64,000 nucleotides of DNA from Neelides folsomi (Eukaryota; Arthropoda; Collembola; Neelipleona; Neelidae), in NCBI GenBank assembly GCA_034687125.1, contig JAQGBZ010000059.1, positions 177,053-241,052 on the forward strand, given 5' to 3'. Both the position numbers and the translations under genes were made by a program. Shown one piece after another: positions 24,401 to 38,055 of the stretch; the first letter of the stretch is position 1, and the number at the start of each line of letters is the position of its first letter. Under the pieces are notes generated by a model. It did not search any database and was not told the origin of the DNA. It saw nothing but the letters and a program-made list of their open reading frames with translations.

Positions 24401-27400
24401 ACCGTACCATCTCGGGATTTGGGCTCTCCTATTTGGACGAGGATCTTGGTAGGTCTGGCTGCTTCCTCGATTGTTTCTTCTTCGGATGAATTGATTGTCT
24501 GGATCTCTGGCTTCGACTCCACTGCTTCGATAATGCTCGCGCGGGACTAACATTAAATGAAAAGAGTTATTAGCTTATTGAATTACATAGATATTATAAA
24601 CATACAAGTTCAAATTATTTTATTAATAGTATATAAATTATTATCATCAAATAATAAATATTATTTTATAAAAACATGTAATGGAATTATTTAGATAGCC
24701 ATTATTAGCATTGAATTATGTATAAACAATTGGATGAATAATTTGAACTTGTATAGATTGAGTTTAGCTTTAATACAAATTGACTTAAACAAGATGTCCT
24801 ATGTGATATTGAAAAAATTGCAATTTGTATCCAATGTACAATTTGTATTATAGCTATTTGTATATTATATTCTTTAGGTAGATATAGAGGATATTGTAGT
24901 CAAATCATGTTTTGAAATCTATGATGTGATGAGATAAATTGTGTCAAGTTTGCGTAAAAGTCCAATTAATTGAATAACCTTCAACTTGAAGACGGCAAAA
25001 GATAATGAACGTTAATTGGAAGTCTTTTAGCTCTCCACGCACAAACCCTCATTTGTCTCCTCAATTACATGGGAAAAATAATGGTTTTATTTGAAAAGAA
25101 AATTCCCCAATCTTCCCTTCGACTCATCACGAATTGACTTCCCTTTTAATTCTCAGCTTTCTGGATCCTTGGACCTCGAAACCGCAGTGCGGATCAGAAC
25201 AATCTCTCGATTTTCCTCAATTTCTTTCATAATTCCGAAAGGATATTCAGATAAGAGGGAAACGTGAGGGAAAGTGTAATTGAGGAATCACAATCTCGCC
25301 CACGAGGAGCTCCACAATTCTTTAAAGAATTCTCTAAAAGAATCCTTGCTCCACTCACCGCCAACAATGAACTTCTAATCGCTCAAATTCCATGCCAATC
25401 TCCCAATTCCATTTTCCTGCCTTTTCAATTTACGCTAATTACCAGGCCTTCTTGAATTGGAAGGGATATTGATAAGTTGAATACCTCGATGGTGCTCGCA
25501 GTGGACTTCTTTCCAGACTTTTCCAGTGCGGTTGTGACGGGATTGACGGCACTGGCAAACACCTGCGGTTCATATTCTGATGACTCAATCACCGGCGTCC
25601 CATCAATCTCTTCAACGACTTCGATCAGCTTCGGCTGTCGTCCGCCCTTTTCAACACTTTCGACAACAAGTGTTGGCTTCACCTCTACGCTCCTTTCAAC
25701 CACTAAAGTCGGCCTCACGATTTCAAGACCTGCATTTAGATGCATAAGAAAATTAATTTTTATCAAGTTTTAACATTTAACATTTAAGAAATTGAGAGTT
25801 AAGAATTGTAGCATAAAACGTTTGAAATATTATTAAAATTGTAGACAAATGACAAAGTTGTTAAATATAAAGTGAATGGATTCTATTGTTACTCCCTTCC
25901 TTTATAGAATATATGTAAACTTAGGCATGTAATATTATATTATATAGGTCTGTATATTCTCCCCGTAGTTTCCCAACAAAAGTCACAATGGGAAGAAAAA
26001 TTTAAATTTCCTCATTAAAACAAAGGAAAGAGAAACTTGGAGAATGTTTAGCAATAATTGAGCTAAATGTGGACCTTTTTTTGTTTGAGGCGTGAAGACC
26101 ATGACTGTGTTCCCGATGGTGGTGACAAAGTCCAAAAATCCATACACGGTTTGAGTCACAAGATTTGGATTTCCGCCATTTCCTTCCTTCTCCGCTTCAA
26201 CCACTGGTTTCATGAGGAGCTTCGGGAGCTTCGGGACAGGTTTATTATAAATGGGACGAGCGAAGGCTGGGACGGAACGAACTTCGCTCGCGGGGTCGGC
26301 ATTCGATTTGGGAATTGCTCCTGAAACAAAAAAACACCATCACATTAATTTTATCATCAAATTTCATCTTTTTGTTTTACATTTTTGATACGCATACACC
26401 TACGTGGAGGTAAATTAAAAAAAAATAATACAACTGATCAGCGCATAACATTTTACGTGGTGCAAATTGAAGGTTCAAGCATCGTGTGCATTAAAATGCC
26501 TATGATATATGAATGTCATAGAGGGTAGTTAAAATACGATATTTATTCAGCTAAATATAAAATATTATAAATATTGAACCTTTAGAATTTTAAATTATAT
26601 CTTAAAGGACTACAAAGTTAATTAGAGTCTGAAAATCTTTCAAGAATTATTATTATAAAATGAAGCCATTCTCTTTCAATCTCTTTTACGTCCAATTTTA
26701 GAAACTAAAAGTAATAGAGAGTAAAAGTGAGAAAGGGTATTGAAGGAATTACACAGGACGGATAAAGTACATAAATCGCATAAATGCTCTACTTCCTGAT
26801 TTCACATATAACAATATTTATATACACTTATAACTACTAAATCACATATCGAAGAATGAAGGAGAGAAAAGGAAGGGAAATCCTCTCGTTTCCCACAATC
26901 TTATTTCCCAGTTTACAAAATGAAGAAAAGAAGTTCGATCAATTATAAATAGATTAGTTCAAACTCTGTCGTTCACAGGGAAGCGAGACGTCCTTTGAAA
27001 TTGAAGTTTAAGCATTAAATTTGCCATCTACAGATTTAATTGTGCTCAAGTACAAATTGGATTTGTTTACATTTTGTTCAACTTCTTAATAAAGATAGCA
27101 ACTTTGTCATTAAATCCTGTCATTAGGAGTTTCTACGCGTCCATCTTCTTTTGGGCGAGATGAAAAAGAGTTGATAGATGGGAATAAAGTAGAAACCAGA
27201 GATAACCTTATCTTGCGAATCTCAATGGAGGGCTGAAGTAAGGTCATAATACAGAATTATCTCTTTAAAGAGATCAAAGTCAGATTAGAATGAAGGTTCA
27301 TCCTTTCTCACTCCTTCAACCTCCTATTATTCTCAATGAGGAAATGAACTTCGAACTCTTTCCCCCCTTTTCTTTATAATTCAATTGTAAAATAAACACT

Positions 27401-30400
27401 TAATTATTTAACCACTAGTAAATGTTCATAAGCATGCTTTTAAACGGTCAAAATACACATTTAAGGTAATAGCTTACATATTATGCAAAACTACAAAGAT
27501 TCTCTATATGAAACAGGTAAGTAAAAAAGTTTTTTTTAATATATGAGGTAATGGAAATTGAGATGTTAACCAATATTACCTATATTAATTAATTTTTTAT
27601 TTTAATTTTTTAAGTGTACCGATACATGACCCTGCGTAAATTTAAGGTTCACTAATTAAACATACCAATTAAGGAAATTCTAATAGTTTTATATAACTAC
27701 ACTTTTTAATAAGGCAAGGCGATAAGTATATCGGTAATCAAACAACATTAAGTGAAGAGCTCAACGATCTCATTTGTGCTGTGAAACTACCTAAATATGT
27801 AATACTCATTATACGCGTAATTGCTGTTATAGTGAATACGGAAGCTCCTTGGTGCTCTCAACGTGTTTTATTTATTTTGCAATATTTGCATGAAAATGAA
27901 CCAACTTATTTTCTCCTTAAAACCGACGAATTGATCCATTCCGATACCCTGCGTCCCGCCATTTTTCCCAAAGTTCTTCTTATCCCGAGTGTAGAGGCGA
28001 ATCCCTATGACACTTGCTGTACCAAAATAATGAAAAAATGAAAACCCCAATTATGTAAAGCTTCAATAATAAACCAATGATTCAATTTCTTGAGGATCAT
28101 ATTACAAGAAATTGTACAAAAAAAATTGTAGTTTTCGAAGGAGGCAAAAGAGTGCAAAAGAAAGATCACTATAATGATGAAATAAACATAGGTATAAATA
28201 CTAGTTTTAGTAATGAATAATGTTATATATTTAGTAGTGCTTCTGTAGAGTATACAAATGAATCATATGTATGTATGTATGTATGTATGTACATATAGGT
28301 ATTTAAGAATGTACCCTTAGTATACTAAATGTAGTAATTATGTAAAATAAATCCAATCTCTTTTTAATAAATATGTATTAAGCTATAAATTATTCCATCA
28401 ATAATGATTGGGTTTATATGTCATTTAACAAACAATAAATGATCATTATTTGAGTGTTTCCCAAATGAAAAATGTGAGCCTAAAAAACAAACTGTTTTTA
28501 ATCAACGAGTCTTCAAAATTCCTGACCTCTCCTTTCTTCAGGGATGATCAAGAAGCTCTCACAATGGCGATGATAAGAAAAAGAAATTTGACACATGACA
28601 AGCCATTAATTGAACACTTTATGATTATCGATGACATTGATGAGGATTTCATTCACAAGAAAATTGAAATTAATCTTGAGAGATATTTTCAATAATACAA
28701 TTTCATTATTGCACGTCACATATTAAACCATGGGGATTTTTTAATGGAACTCCTCACTTTCATTTTTTCCAAAGCTCACAATGACTTTAAACTTTAACTA
28801 TGTGAATCCCTTTAACCTTACAAACAAAATTCACCGTAAAATATCCATCACGAGGTTTCAACAAATTCCATCAGAGTCACATTTAAAATGGGGAATGTAA
28901 ATTGGTGAATAAAATGAAACGGCTTCTGCAAATTGAGTTTAATTCTTCTTAAATGAAGGTAAAAGGTCAAATTGAAGCGACGGGCAAATTGTTTTGAGTT
29001 TGATAAGAAAAAAATCACTTCAATTCATTTCCCATAAATTGCAAATGGGGAGAATGAGCCTTTAGCCTACTTTCTATTTATGTCCCTCTCCATTCAACCA
29101 ACTCAATTTGCTATTTGTTCAATAAAAGGAGTTGTGGAAGTTTCCTTTCAAAACACGCTGATGGTCGCTAATGCTAATTCATGTTCAATAAGTTATAATG
29201 TGAGTTCATCATAGATAATATGTATTACGTATTGGTCGTCATTATCATTACATTTGATGTGAGACATGATTTACCTTACTTCACTTTACAAATTGCTTCT
29301 TTAAGCTCCTCTTTCGATTTCATAACGAATTCCAACCCTTCTAAATTTAACAACTCTTTACTAATACTCCGTACTTATTCTAACCTGTGTCATTAGTTAC
29401 GTAGTACAGTATTACAGGTAAGGCATACTTATGTATGTATGTATTTACTATAAATATATGTACAGTAATACTGTAGTTCATTTAATCATTATTACTTTAT
29501 TACACACATGCCATTACGCTAACGGTGTAATAAATTCTTCGCTTTTTACAATTAATCTTATTTTAAAATTTTCAATTCTACATAAATAAAGTATATACAT
29601 AAATGCCTAATTTTGAGAAATCCCGTATTATTGAAATATAAGCCAACATTCATAGGATGATTTACAGTATTACAGTATAAACTTATTCATCAAAAACACT
29701 CTGATGGCGTGATGACAATTTGAGTGTAAAATCTGAATAGCTTTAAGTGAATATCAATGACACTTTACGGGATATATTATATGTGAGGTGAACTCATATT
29801 GATAATGATAATTAGTGTTTAGTATTTATTAATCAGAAGAAGAATATAATGTTTTTCATATGACTATCTAATATAACTAACAAGTAATGCTTACATACTT
29901 TTATGCAAAAAACCATTATCGCGCGTGTATGTATAGTATATAGGAAGTGGAAACTTTCTTGACAGAGTCTCTTACACTTCCTCCAACACGGACAACTTGT
30001 AAATGTCAAAATTGAAAAGTTGGGGACGCGAAGCAAAAGGGCAATTAATGAGATGATGGGAATAAAAAAGGACGACGTTGTAAACTCGTAAGACACAATC
30101 CTGTCAGCCTTTTCCCTTTCACAATGCCCCCAACATCTTCCCACTTCCATGGAGTTAAACAAATTACCAATTGAGACATAACGACGTAATGGTTAAAAAT
30201 CTTAAAATTAAATAGAAGACATAAACTCACATCATTGTAAACGCCGGAGTCGTGGTCGTGAATATGTAAAGTCTCTTATGCACATGAATATTAAGATCTG
30301 GGAGATGATCATTTCATATAATCGTATTACAAAGGAGAAAGTTTTTACTTATACAAGATGAGTACTTAAATACTCATCGTTTGTAACATATACTTTTAAG

Positions 30401-33400
30401 ATAACGTATAAGGTATAATCCGTATAATGCATGCACTTATATAAATTCCTCTCATCTCATTTAAATCCTCGCGCCAACAGTATATTATTATAAATTTCCA
30501 CCTCAATTTTAAAAATTTTAATGAATTCCAATCTGTGGATAAACATAATAAAAAAGTACTTAAAAAAACTAAAATCCCTTTTGGCTTCATTTGTAAATTA
30601 AGGACAAGGAAGGATAAAAAGTATATTTGAAATAAATGGAACAAATGGTATGAAATAGATTTTTACAATTTGTGTATAAAGTGAAGCAATGATTCGCCTG
30701 TCCTTTTGATATTTAAATTACTTATATCATTGGACAACTTCTTTTGATATCATGAATAAGGTAATTAAATGGAATGCAAAGTAGAGCGAAGTTTATACGT
30801 TGGAGAGAAGGAAAGAATAAATGAGTTGTTTTGCGAGCATGATTTGGGTTTCCTTCCTTCGTCCTATCTCTTCATCTGCCGTAGATCTTCTTTTCGCAAT
30901 GTTGCAAACATCGAGGAAGTGTGAATCTCAAAAATGAAATGATCGGTCGAATAATGAATGGGAATGGTGATGAAGTGATGATGGTGGTCGGGGTATATAA
31001 TCATATACGACATTATTTGTCATTCTCATATAGTATATTTATACAGATTAGACAGCTTTAAATGTATGCGATATCATTGGGCGTCTCCGCTTATAATTAG
31101 CGAATATCGCAATGGGAGGAGGGTGGCATTAAGAGGGAATTTTAATTTTCCTCTTGCAATTACAAAATTGGTGTAAGCGTGTAATTGAGAACGTTCCTTC
31201 TCTTAACTAGGATTTGTGTCAAAGAAGAACTTTCCTTCTTTTGCCTCAATCCGGCCGTAGGAGTCTTGTGAACCTTTGTGTGTAACGTGGAGGATTAAAA
31301 TGAGGATTAAGAAACATGCGGTTTTTCCCTTCAGACCAGAAGTTTGGGGAAATAGACGACTTGCAAATTGGAGCAGACAAATAAATTGAGATAAAAAAGT
31401 ATCAACATAAATATATATTAACATAAAAAATGGGATTAAGACTGTCTTTTGCAATTGGCAATATATCTAGGTATATGCTATGTATTGATGCCAAGTACTT
31501 TATATTATTGAACATTAAATCCTACATGTGACCTATACATAACAAGTAAATACTATTTAGTACACGTATAATAATAAAAAACAATCACACACACATACAA
31601 TAAATACACTTATGTATTATATGGATAATTAAATTTATATTATATAACATGTAAGGTAAGCTTCATATGTATATAGTACAGATATATCTGTTAAAATTTC
31701 GATTATGGTTGTAAAAATTACTAAAGACGTAAATTGCATGTAAGCACTTGTGGCAATGTTTCAGTCAGTATTTCAAAAATGTATTCAAATGCAAATACTT
31801 TAAATATTTAAGGCTTAACTTCATTGGATGTGACCAAACACCAAACCTTTTATTAATTTTCTAAAACATTTGGAAATTTTCTTCCTTCATGTGTAGTTGA
31901 AAGGTAAAGATGACAATTGGCATTTAATTTCCTCAAATTACCTTTCATTCAAATTGCTTTTTATCGTTGGCCCTCTCGTACTTGCAATTTCCTTTTTATT
32001 AGGTGTAAGCCGAAGGGTTTTTTAACAGGCCCCGAGTTGTTGTGAAATCATTCCATCGTTTTTCCCAATTAATTATACAATAGTTGTGCGATTAGCTTCT
32101 TAAAAACTTTTGAAATAATTTACAACTCGCTTAAACTTTTAGGATGATGATAAAATTTTAAAGTACCCATCATGTCTAATCAAATTTAAAATTTTAACAT
32201 CAACATTGTGCCAACAACAATTTATTTTCCATTTACAGTTGACTTAACCGAGTTGCCATGATTGGTTTTGTACTTATATTAGTTGTATAATTGCACGAAC
32301 AAACACGTCAATTACAACTTGTAATTAAAAACTGTCAAATCCTACATACTTTTCATATCTATAAGTTATTAAATGTGATTAAATTTGAAAAGATTGAAAC
32401 CTTGTCGAATTGATGCCAAAAGTTGTTGAATATAAATATGACTAAAATCAAGTCAATTGTTCTTTTAAGTAAATGCAAAAGAGATGCATATTGTATTTTA
32501 CCATATATATGAATTATGCAATCTATACATGCACATATATGCATACATCTATCTAACATAATATAGTCAAGAATTAAGTTAGAATGCAGGTATGTAAGTA
32601 TTATGTGTTGATGGTACCTAAAATGTGCTATTTTTCATTGCTGGGCTTCATCGTGCATTCAATTTCATTAAGATCTTCTTCACAAGGTGTTGAATAAGGA
32701 AATTATCCAAGTGAACTTCGACATCATTTGCACGACTTGGGCTCTTAAAGGAATCACCGATGGTTGTGATGTTTATTAAGGAAAATAATGAATGGAGCTC
32801 ATCATCAGGATCCCATTTACCTCCCTCATTCGCTTTGTCGCGGCCAGGGAGATGTTGAAATTCGGCTATTAATTACTTTATATGTAGCTCGGAAAGTCGT
32901 GCCAGCCTTCATATCTCACTTTTAGTCAATTTAATTGAAGTGTGGCATTCTCTTGGTTATACAATCAATTCTTACAATTATCGACTCGTTGAGCCAAATG
33001 GGTCGTCAATGGGCCAAATAATATTTCGAGGATTGTTATGACTCTTTACACCCCACATGTCCACACTACCCACAAGACACAATATATGCTATTGGGTTGT
33101 GAAGAAACAAGGATCATTGTTCAGTTCAATCGATTCAATAAGATCAATACAATTAACTGTCCTTCAAGACATTCAATCGAGGAATTCCTTTGAGATTCAT
33201 TAAAAACCCTCATTGTTCAAATTTGACATAGGAATCTCACATTTGTTTTTTCTTATTGTTTGTGGATTAAAATTATGAAATAACAAGGAGAGTTTTAACA
33301 AACTTCCATTTTTGTACCTGTATGGCATCAAGCAAGAATGGAAAAATTGCAAATATGTAAGAGAGTTACTTGTGGTTTTTGAGTCATTTGGGGAGAAAAT

Positions 33401-35973
33401 CGCTTGCGTGGAATTAAATGATCAAAATGCTAATTCATTTTAGCAATTTTGAGCGAACACACATTTTGTAATTAGCTTACGGAGAGAATTTGTAAAGATT
33501 GGAAATTGGAAATTGTAAATGAAGTATAATGCCTCTTAATTTCCACTTAAATCACAATCATGCTGATTAAATTATTTTCTTCTCTTTTCAATCTCTGAGT
33601 CAGTCAGAAGATTCCTCTTTGTTGGGAATCTGATTAAATTCATCTCCGTAAATTGTTCAAAGTTGTATAATATTTGTACATATATGCATATATGCCTGCA
33701 TTTCTTCATTTTCATTTACAATATAGGATTTTTGTAAGAAAATCTTGTAATTTCCTTCTCCTTACATCCAATTAACATAAAAGTGAAAATAATCTTTACA
33801 TAATTACTCCTTTGTAAAATATCTCAATTTCCTCCTTTTCAAACATTGAATGAGATTAAATTGTAAACATTGCAAAATCCTAGTATTTTTAAATAACAAT
33901 AAATATGTAATAAAAATTGGTTAAAATTATCATCACCATCTTTCAAATTTCCTCCAAAAAATGTGTCAAAAATTAAATAATCTTATGAATTGAGAAACCC
34001 TGTGCCCCTATGTAGATTATGTTTACGCAGGTACGCACTCATACATAATTTAATCTATGTATGTAATTGCATACAAGAAGGAAAAGAAGCTTTCTTGGCA
34101 AAGTATTATTATTTGATTTATTATACTCGTTCAGTTAGTTGGATGAGGATATGATTGTTAAAGTGTAATAGCACACAGAGGAAGCTGGCCATCTTCCCAA
34201 AAATCTTCCTTATGGAATTCCTTACCTGCTCCTACCTAACTACATAATTGTACCTCCTCCTATGTACTTAATAATGTTAGTAGGCATATGGAACATATTG
34301 AAACCTTGAAGAGTTGAATCAACTTTAAAAGGGAGGCAGAAGTGCATCTCTCTGCACAACACAAATTCCACTTCCACTTTCATCTCTCAAAGGAGATTTC
34401 CATCTGTAAGGATTCCTAATAGAGCCACCGCTCCTCCACGCCTTTACAATCATCTTTATTATCCTCAAATTTCACAATGTCATTCATAAATCCTTTTTTA
34501 TGTCTATGGAGATTAGAATAAATGTTAATGTGATTTCAGGCTTACTTTCGATTGTCATTAATCCTAAAGGAACCACCTGAATAATATTATGCTCATATTG
34601 TCTATATAAACAATATACAATTTTCTTTGATATGATATGACTTACAAGAGTTATTTACTGTTTATATGTGGAAATATATTTTTTGAAATTGGCCAATATA
34701 CCGTGTGTAATACATGGCCGATGGTTAAACTATTAATAAGTGGATCATATTTATTTATTTGCCATATTGATACGGTGATACGAATGGGAAAGTGAATGGG
34801 AAAATTAGAATCCTTCAATTTAATTGTCGCGTCGTTGATGGTCGAAGGCTCCAAATTTCTTTTTGTCAAAGTGGTTGGAGCATATGGAGCTTAAACTGCG
34901 ATTTATGATAATCTGTATTAGTAAATTGGAAGTAATTGCCTTACTTTACTCAACTAACTGAGATTCGACTCACGCGGCCATTCTTCAAAAGTATTAAAAA
35001 CGCGAACTTGCCTTGCTTTATTTTATGCCAACGTTCAATGCTACTCAAGTACATTAATAAATTACTATTAAAATGTCCACATTTAATCACAAGGTAGTAA
35101 TTATCCATATTAGTTATTGTCTTATTATAACCTACAATTTATTACATTTGCATTCACATTCCAATTTTGTATATTTTGTTCAAAGATAATTTATTGAAGC
35201 ACAATCTTTCAAATCACTCACCCGTAATGTGACAAATTTATATCTGAGGGCTTGCACTTACAAATGACCTTACAGTTAATTTCCTCATAATAAATAGAGA
35301 TAAAGAAAGTGATTAAGACTATTGTTTTCCGAACAAACGGGGTTTATGCACTTTATGCCTCTCTTAATCCTCCTACGTGGTCTTAAGATCTCACGGCCGC
35401 GAAATCAAGAAGAATGTGTTGGAATTCTCCCACCTTCTTTGCACAAACTCTCGTTGTCAATCAGCTGGATCTTTACCCATCGCCTCACACTCACGCATGG
35501 GAATGTTCCATCCATATCACCATTGTGCCCAAGTGCCCTTGGCTTAATTGTGAATAATAAAACCACGTTATTGAGCCTCAATTTAAGACTTAACAAATAC
35601 TCACAATTCATTTTAATAAAAAAAGTGAAACTGATTCCAGGCATACTCATTTGACATATATTTGTTTTTACTAACCATAAAAAGTGACGACATGATCAAA
35701 TACAGTAATAATATCATCAAATATCATATGAATGTATTATATCTCAACTCATTATACTTAATGTATAAGGTATATATAGTAATATTGTACCCCAAATTGA
35801 TATATACCATGAATGTTATTCTTATTATCTTATGTATATCACTAAAAAGACTATTTATTATAAGTGTTTGCAGGTATATTGTAGAAAGTAAAGGTGTTAT
35901 TCTTACCTAGGATAATGAGAATGAGGAGGGTTGACCAAACGATGACATGGACGCAAATGGATCTCCGGCCCAT
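21405..35973 (-). CDS. Large secreted Thr/Ser/Val-rich protein
   Basis: Ten exons: 35907-35973, 31208-31273, 26075-26320, 25485-25729, 24204-24546, 23636-23927, 22446-23373, 22133-22309, 21982-22077 and 21405-21872. Every phase agrees, giving 975 residues. Exon 1 is a signal peptide (MGRRSICVHVIVWSTLL, then ILIIL). The body is low-complexity and hydrophilic (E/K, S/T, P), with basic R/S-rich stretches (about 420-520), and better-ordered blocks: TVYGFLDFVTTIGNTVMVF in exon 3; TMYTLTQSYFITRLVTAHKT and DLYQFVPTKSLREFN in exon 8; a C-terminal block of VTT repeats (VINTVTTIVESKTLRILFG, TKVTTYVTTSVPV). There is no C-terminal membrane segment, so secretion into matrix or cuticle is likely. The style resembles arthropod proteins with DUF4758-type repeats, but I could not check this. 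Exons 3-10 are firm. Exons 1-2, across introns of 4.6 and 4.9 kb, rest on phase and the signal peptide. Confidence 0.8.
27700..28695 (+). other. Two unassigned coding-like frames inside the large gene's third intron interval
   Basis: Plus-strand frames lie opposite to the host gene, between its exons at 26320 and 31208. The first follows a possible acceptor (AATAAG, about 27715) and runs to TGA near 28041, with GDKYIGNQTTLSEELNDL and PTYFLLKTDELIHSDTL. The second follows a good acceptor (CTCCTTTCTTCAG, near 28540) and runs to TAA 28693-28695, with DDQEALTMAMIRKRN and IIDDIDEDFIHKKI. FLLKTDE faintly recalls the KTDDD motif of GT31 glycosyltransferases, but the DxD is not intact, so this could be a decayed copy. 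There is no start codon or confirmed junction between the two pieces. Confidence 0.25.
28267..28290. repeat. ATGT tetranucleotide microsatellite, six units
   Basis: Six perfect tandem ATGT units. Shorter runs of the same motif and its complement recur through the window (for example near 11617, 17840, 21205 and 29430), so it looks like a genome-wide simple-repeat habit. Confidence 0.9.
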
Positions 35974-37601
35974 TTTCCAAAATTTAACTGCTCGACGTGA
36001 GTTGTAGGAAGTATTTAGAAAAGGTCCAAATTGAATTTGTAGTGAAAATGTTTGTGTTGTTTCTACACGGCCATTTCACTTCCTTCTCACCATACACTGA
36101 AAAAAGGAAAAAAAATGTCTTAAGCTTTTTCTCATAAAACGAGATGTTTCTTCGTATTGGTGCTAGAGGAAATGACGAAGACAAAGTTCTTAATTTCCCT
36201 TGTATTGTTGATGCTATGTAATTCCACCCTGCTTATGCATATCTGCATTTTCACGCAACGCAACACTCACACATATCACACGCATTGTTTGTATTTACAT
36301 AGATGATGCAAATGGGTAAATGGTTCTATATCATAGTACTTAAGATGCAGAAGTGTCAGGTGAATTGGTTTGAAAACCTCGTGGTTTCTCACAAATACGT
36401 TACGTTCTTTTGCTATTTAATCTTTCTAATTACAATTTTCAGCTTTGGTGCCTTTGATGTTCTTTAAATTGCTTGAAAGGAGATACAGACCTGGACAGAT
36501 GAAATGTCCAAGATATACATAAGTATCTCTAATACTTACTATAATAACTAACCATTAGCGAGGAATAATATTATATTGGAGCTAAAGTACAAAAAATGAT
36601 AGGGAATAAATGAAAATTACTTTTGATTAATTATACCAACATACTCTACATCTAGGTACATTTGTTATATATTAGTTGAATCATAGTTGGAGAAATAGGC
36701 ATGCGAAGTGTTTTGGAGTGTAGAGCTAACTGGAATGAAAAATTTAATGAAGCAAAAAATTCCAATTTAGGTTTAATATAATGACAAAGTTTTTATTGGT
36801 GCGAAAAATTCTTCCATCCTTACTTTGTAAAATTTTCAGAATATAAAAATTGATTGTAAAAATATGAGTCATACAAGAATATTTAAATGAAAAGTTTTTG
36901 GCTAACAAAAACTGAAACTCGTAACAAAAACTCGTATATAATATAAATGAAAATATTTTAAATCTTTTGTGTGAAGCCTTACATTCATTTATTTTAAATG
37001 TCTCATAAAGTTGAATCTCTTCAATTCTGTCAGTAAAATATGCAACATCATGAGTGTTGTACATTTAGTAAGTGTTTGCATGAATCTCAATTTCAACACG
37101 AGACACTTTATTAGGTTGAGCTAGGTGTTTGAGATTTACAATCCAAAATGGTATTGTAAATTTTCCTCATCCTACTACCCAACTCTTGCATTTAAGAGGA
37201 CGATATTGATCAGAATTCTTTGAATTGAAAATTGGGCAAAATTTTCAGGGAAAAACGAAAGTAAATTGAATTTCCACATCATTTGCTAACAATTCAGTCC
37301 ATGTGTCAAATGTTTGTAACTTAGTGCTCAAATGGGAGGAATTTGTCCATCCCCTTCCCAACTTCTTTTTTTCCAATAAAACAATCAATTGATATTCAAG
37401 TAGAACTATTGGAGTCAATGCGGACATGTCACAATTTCCTCTCTTTGATAGGAATGATAAGAAATAATGGAATTCATTTGTCAAATCATAAATTTAATAA
37501 AGTGGTTCTCATAAACCTCATGCAAATGAACACAGGGGAAGTTTGGAAAGGAAGGAGGGAAAAACGTCCAAACTTGGGCCTTCAATAAATTACAATGGGA
37601 A

Positions 37602-38055
37602 AATGTTGTCGATCTGGCCAAGAACTCAAAGGTGGTGTGTTTGGCGAGCCATTTCCTCCCAATCTCTCCGCTCCATCAAGATGAGGTAAGAAACGAAGAG
37701 AAACGAAGGAATTGAAAAAGAGGAAACGGCCCTTCAGCCCACCTTCATTTTCTTCTTATCAAATTCCCAAGTGCTTAAATATCCCCAACAGTGCAACTCG
37801 CCAGCAACGTGACCATCTTTCCTTTACAAGGAGAAATGAAGAATTCGGCAAGTAAAAATAAACAGTGCATGATCTGAGTGGTAAAAGTGGAACTTCATCC
37901 AATTCATCCACTGGCCTCAATTCCCCCGCCGTAGCAGGGGGCCCGGAGTTATGAAGCCGGAGGAATTGGACGAGAGTTCAATGTCGAATCATCATCTTAT
38001 AAGTAGGGACGATGAGAATGAATGGAGATTGGAGGCAGGTCGTTGAGATATATAA
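37602..38055 (+). other. GC-richer island with possible first exons
   Basis: Two ATG-led frames lie on the plus strand. One starts at 37605 (MLSIWPRTQRWCVWR) and runs to a consensus-like donor AG|GTAAGA near 37685. The other starts at 37950 with MKPEELDESSMSNHHLISRD and DDENEWRLEAGR before a stop, with a weak possible donor (GCAG|GTCGTT). Both have coding-like residue use. Neither could be joined to a downstream exon. Confidence 0.2.

Noticed and set aside
29833-30230. Minus-strand frames with cysteine- and tryptophan-containing sequence
   Set aside because: No start context, splice sites or family resemblance, and they lie within a long intron of the secreted-protein gene.
31274-31454. Upstream ATG at 31454 as the start of the secreted-protein gene
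   Set aside because: It gives a protein with two hydrophobic stretches and no sensible signal peptide. The acceptor at 31273 plus the signal-peptide exon at 35907-35973 fits better.
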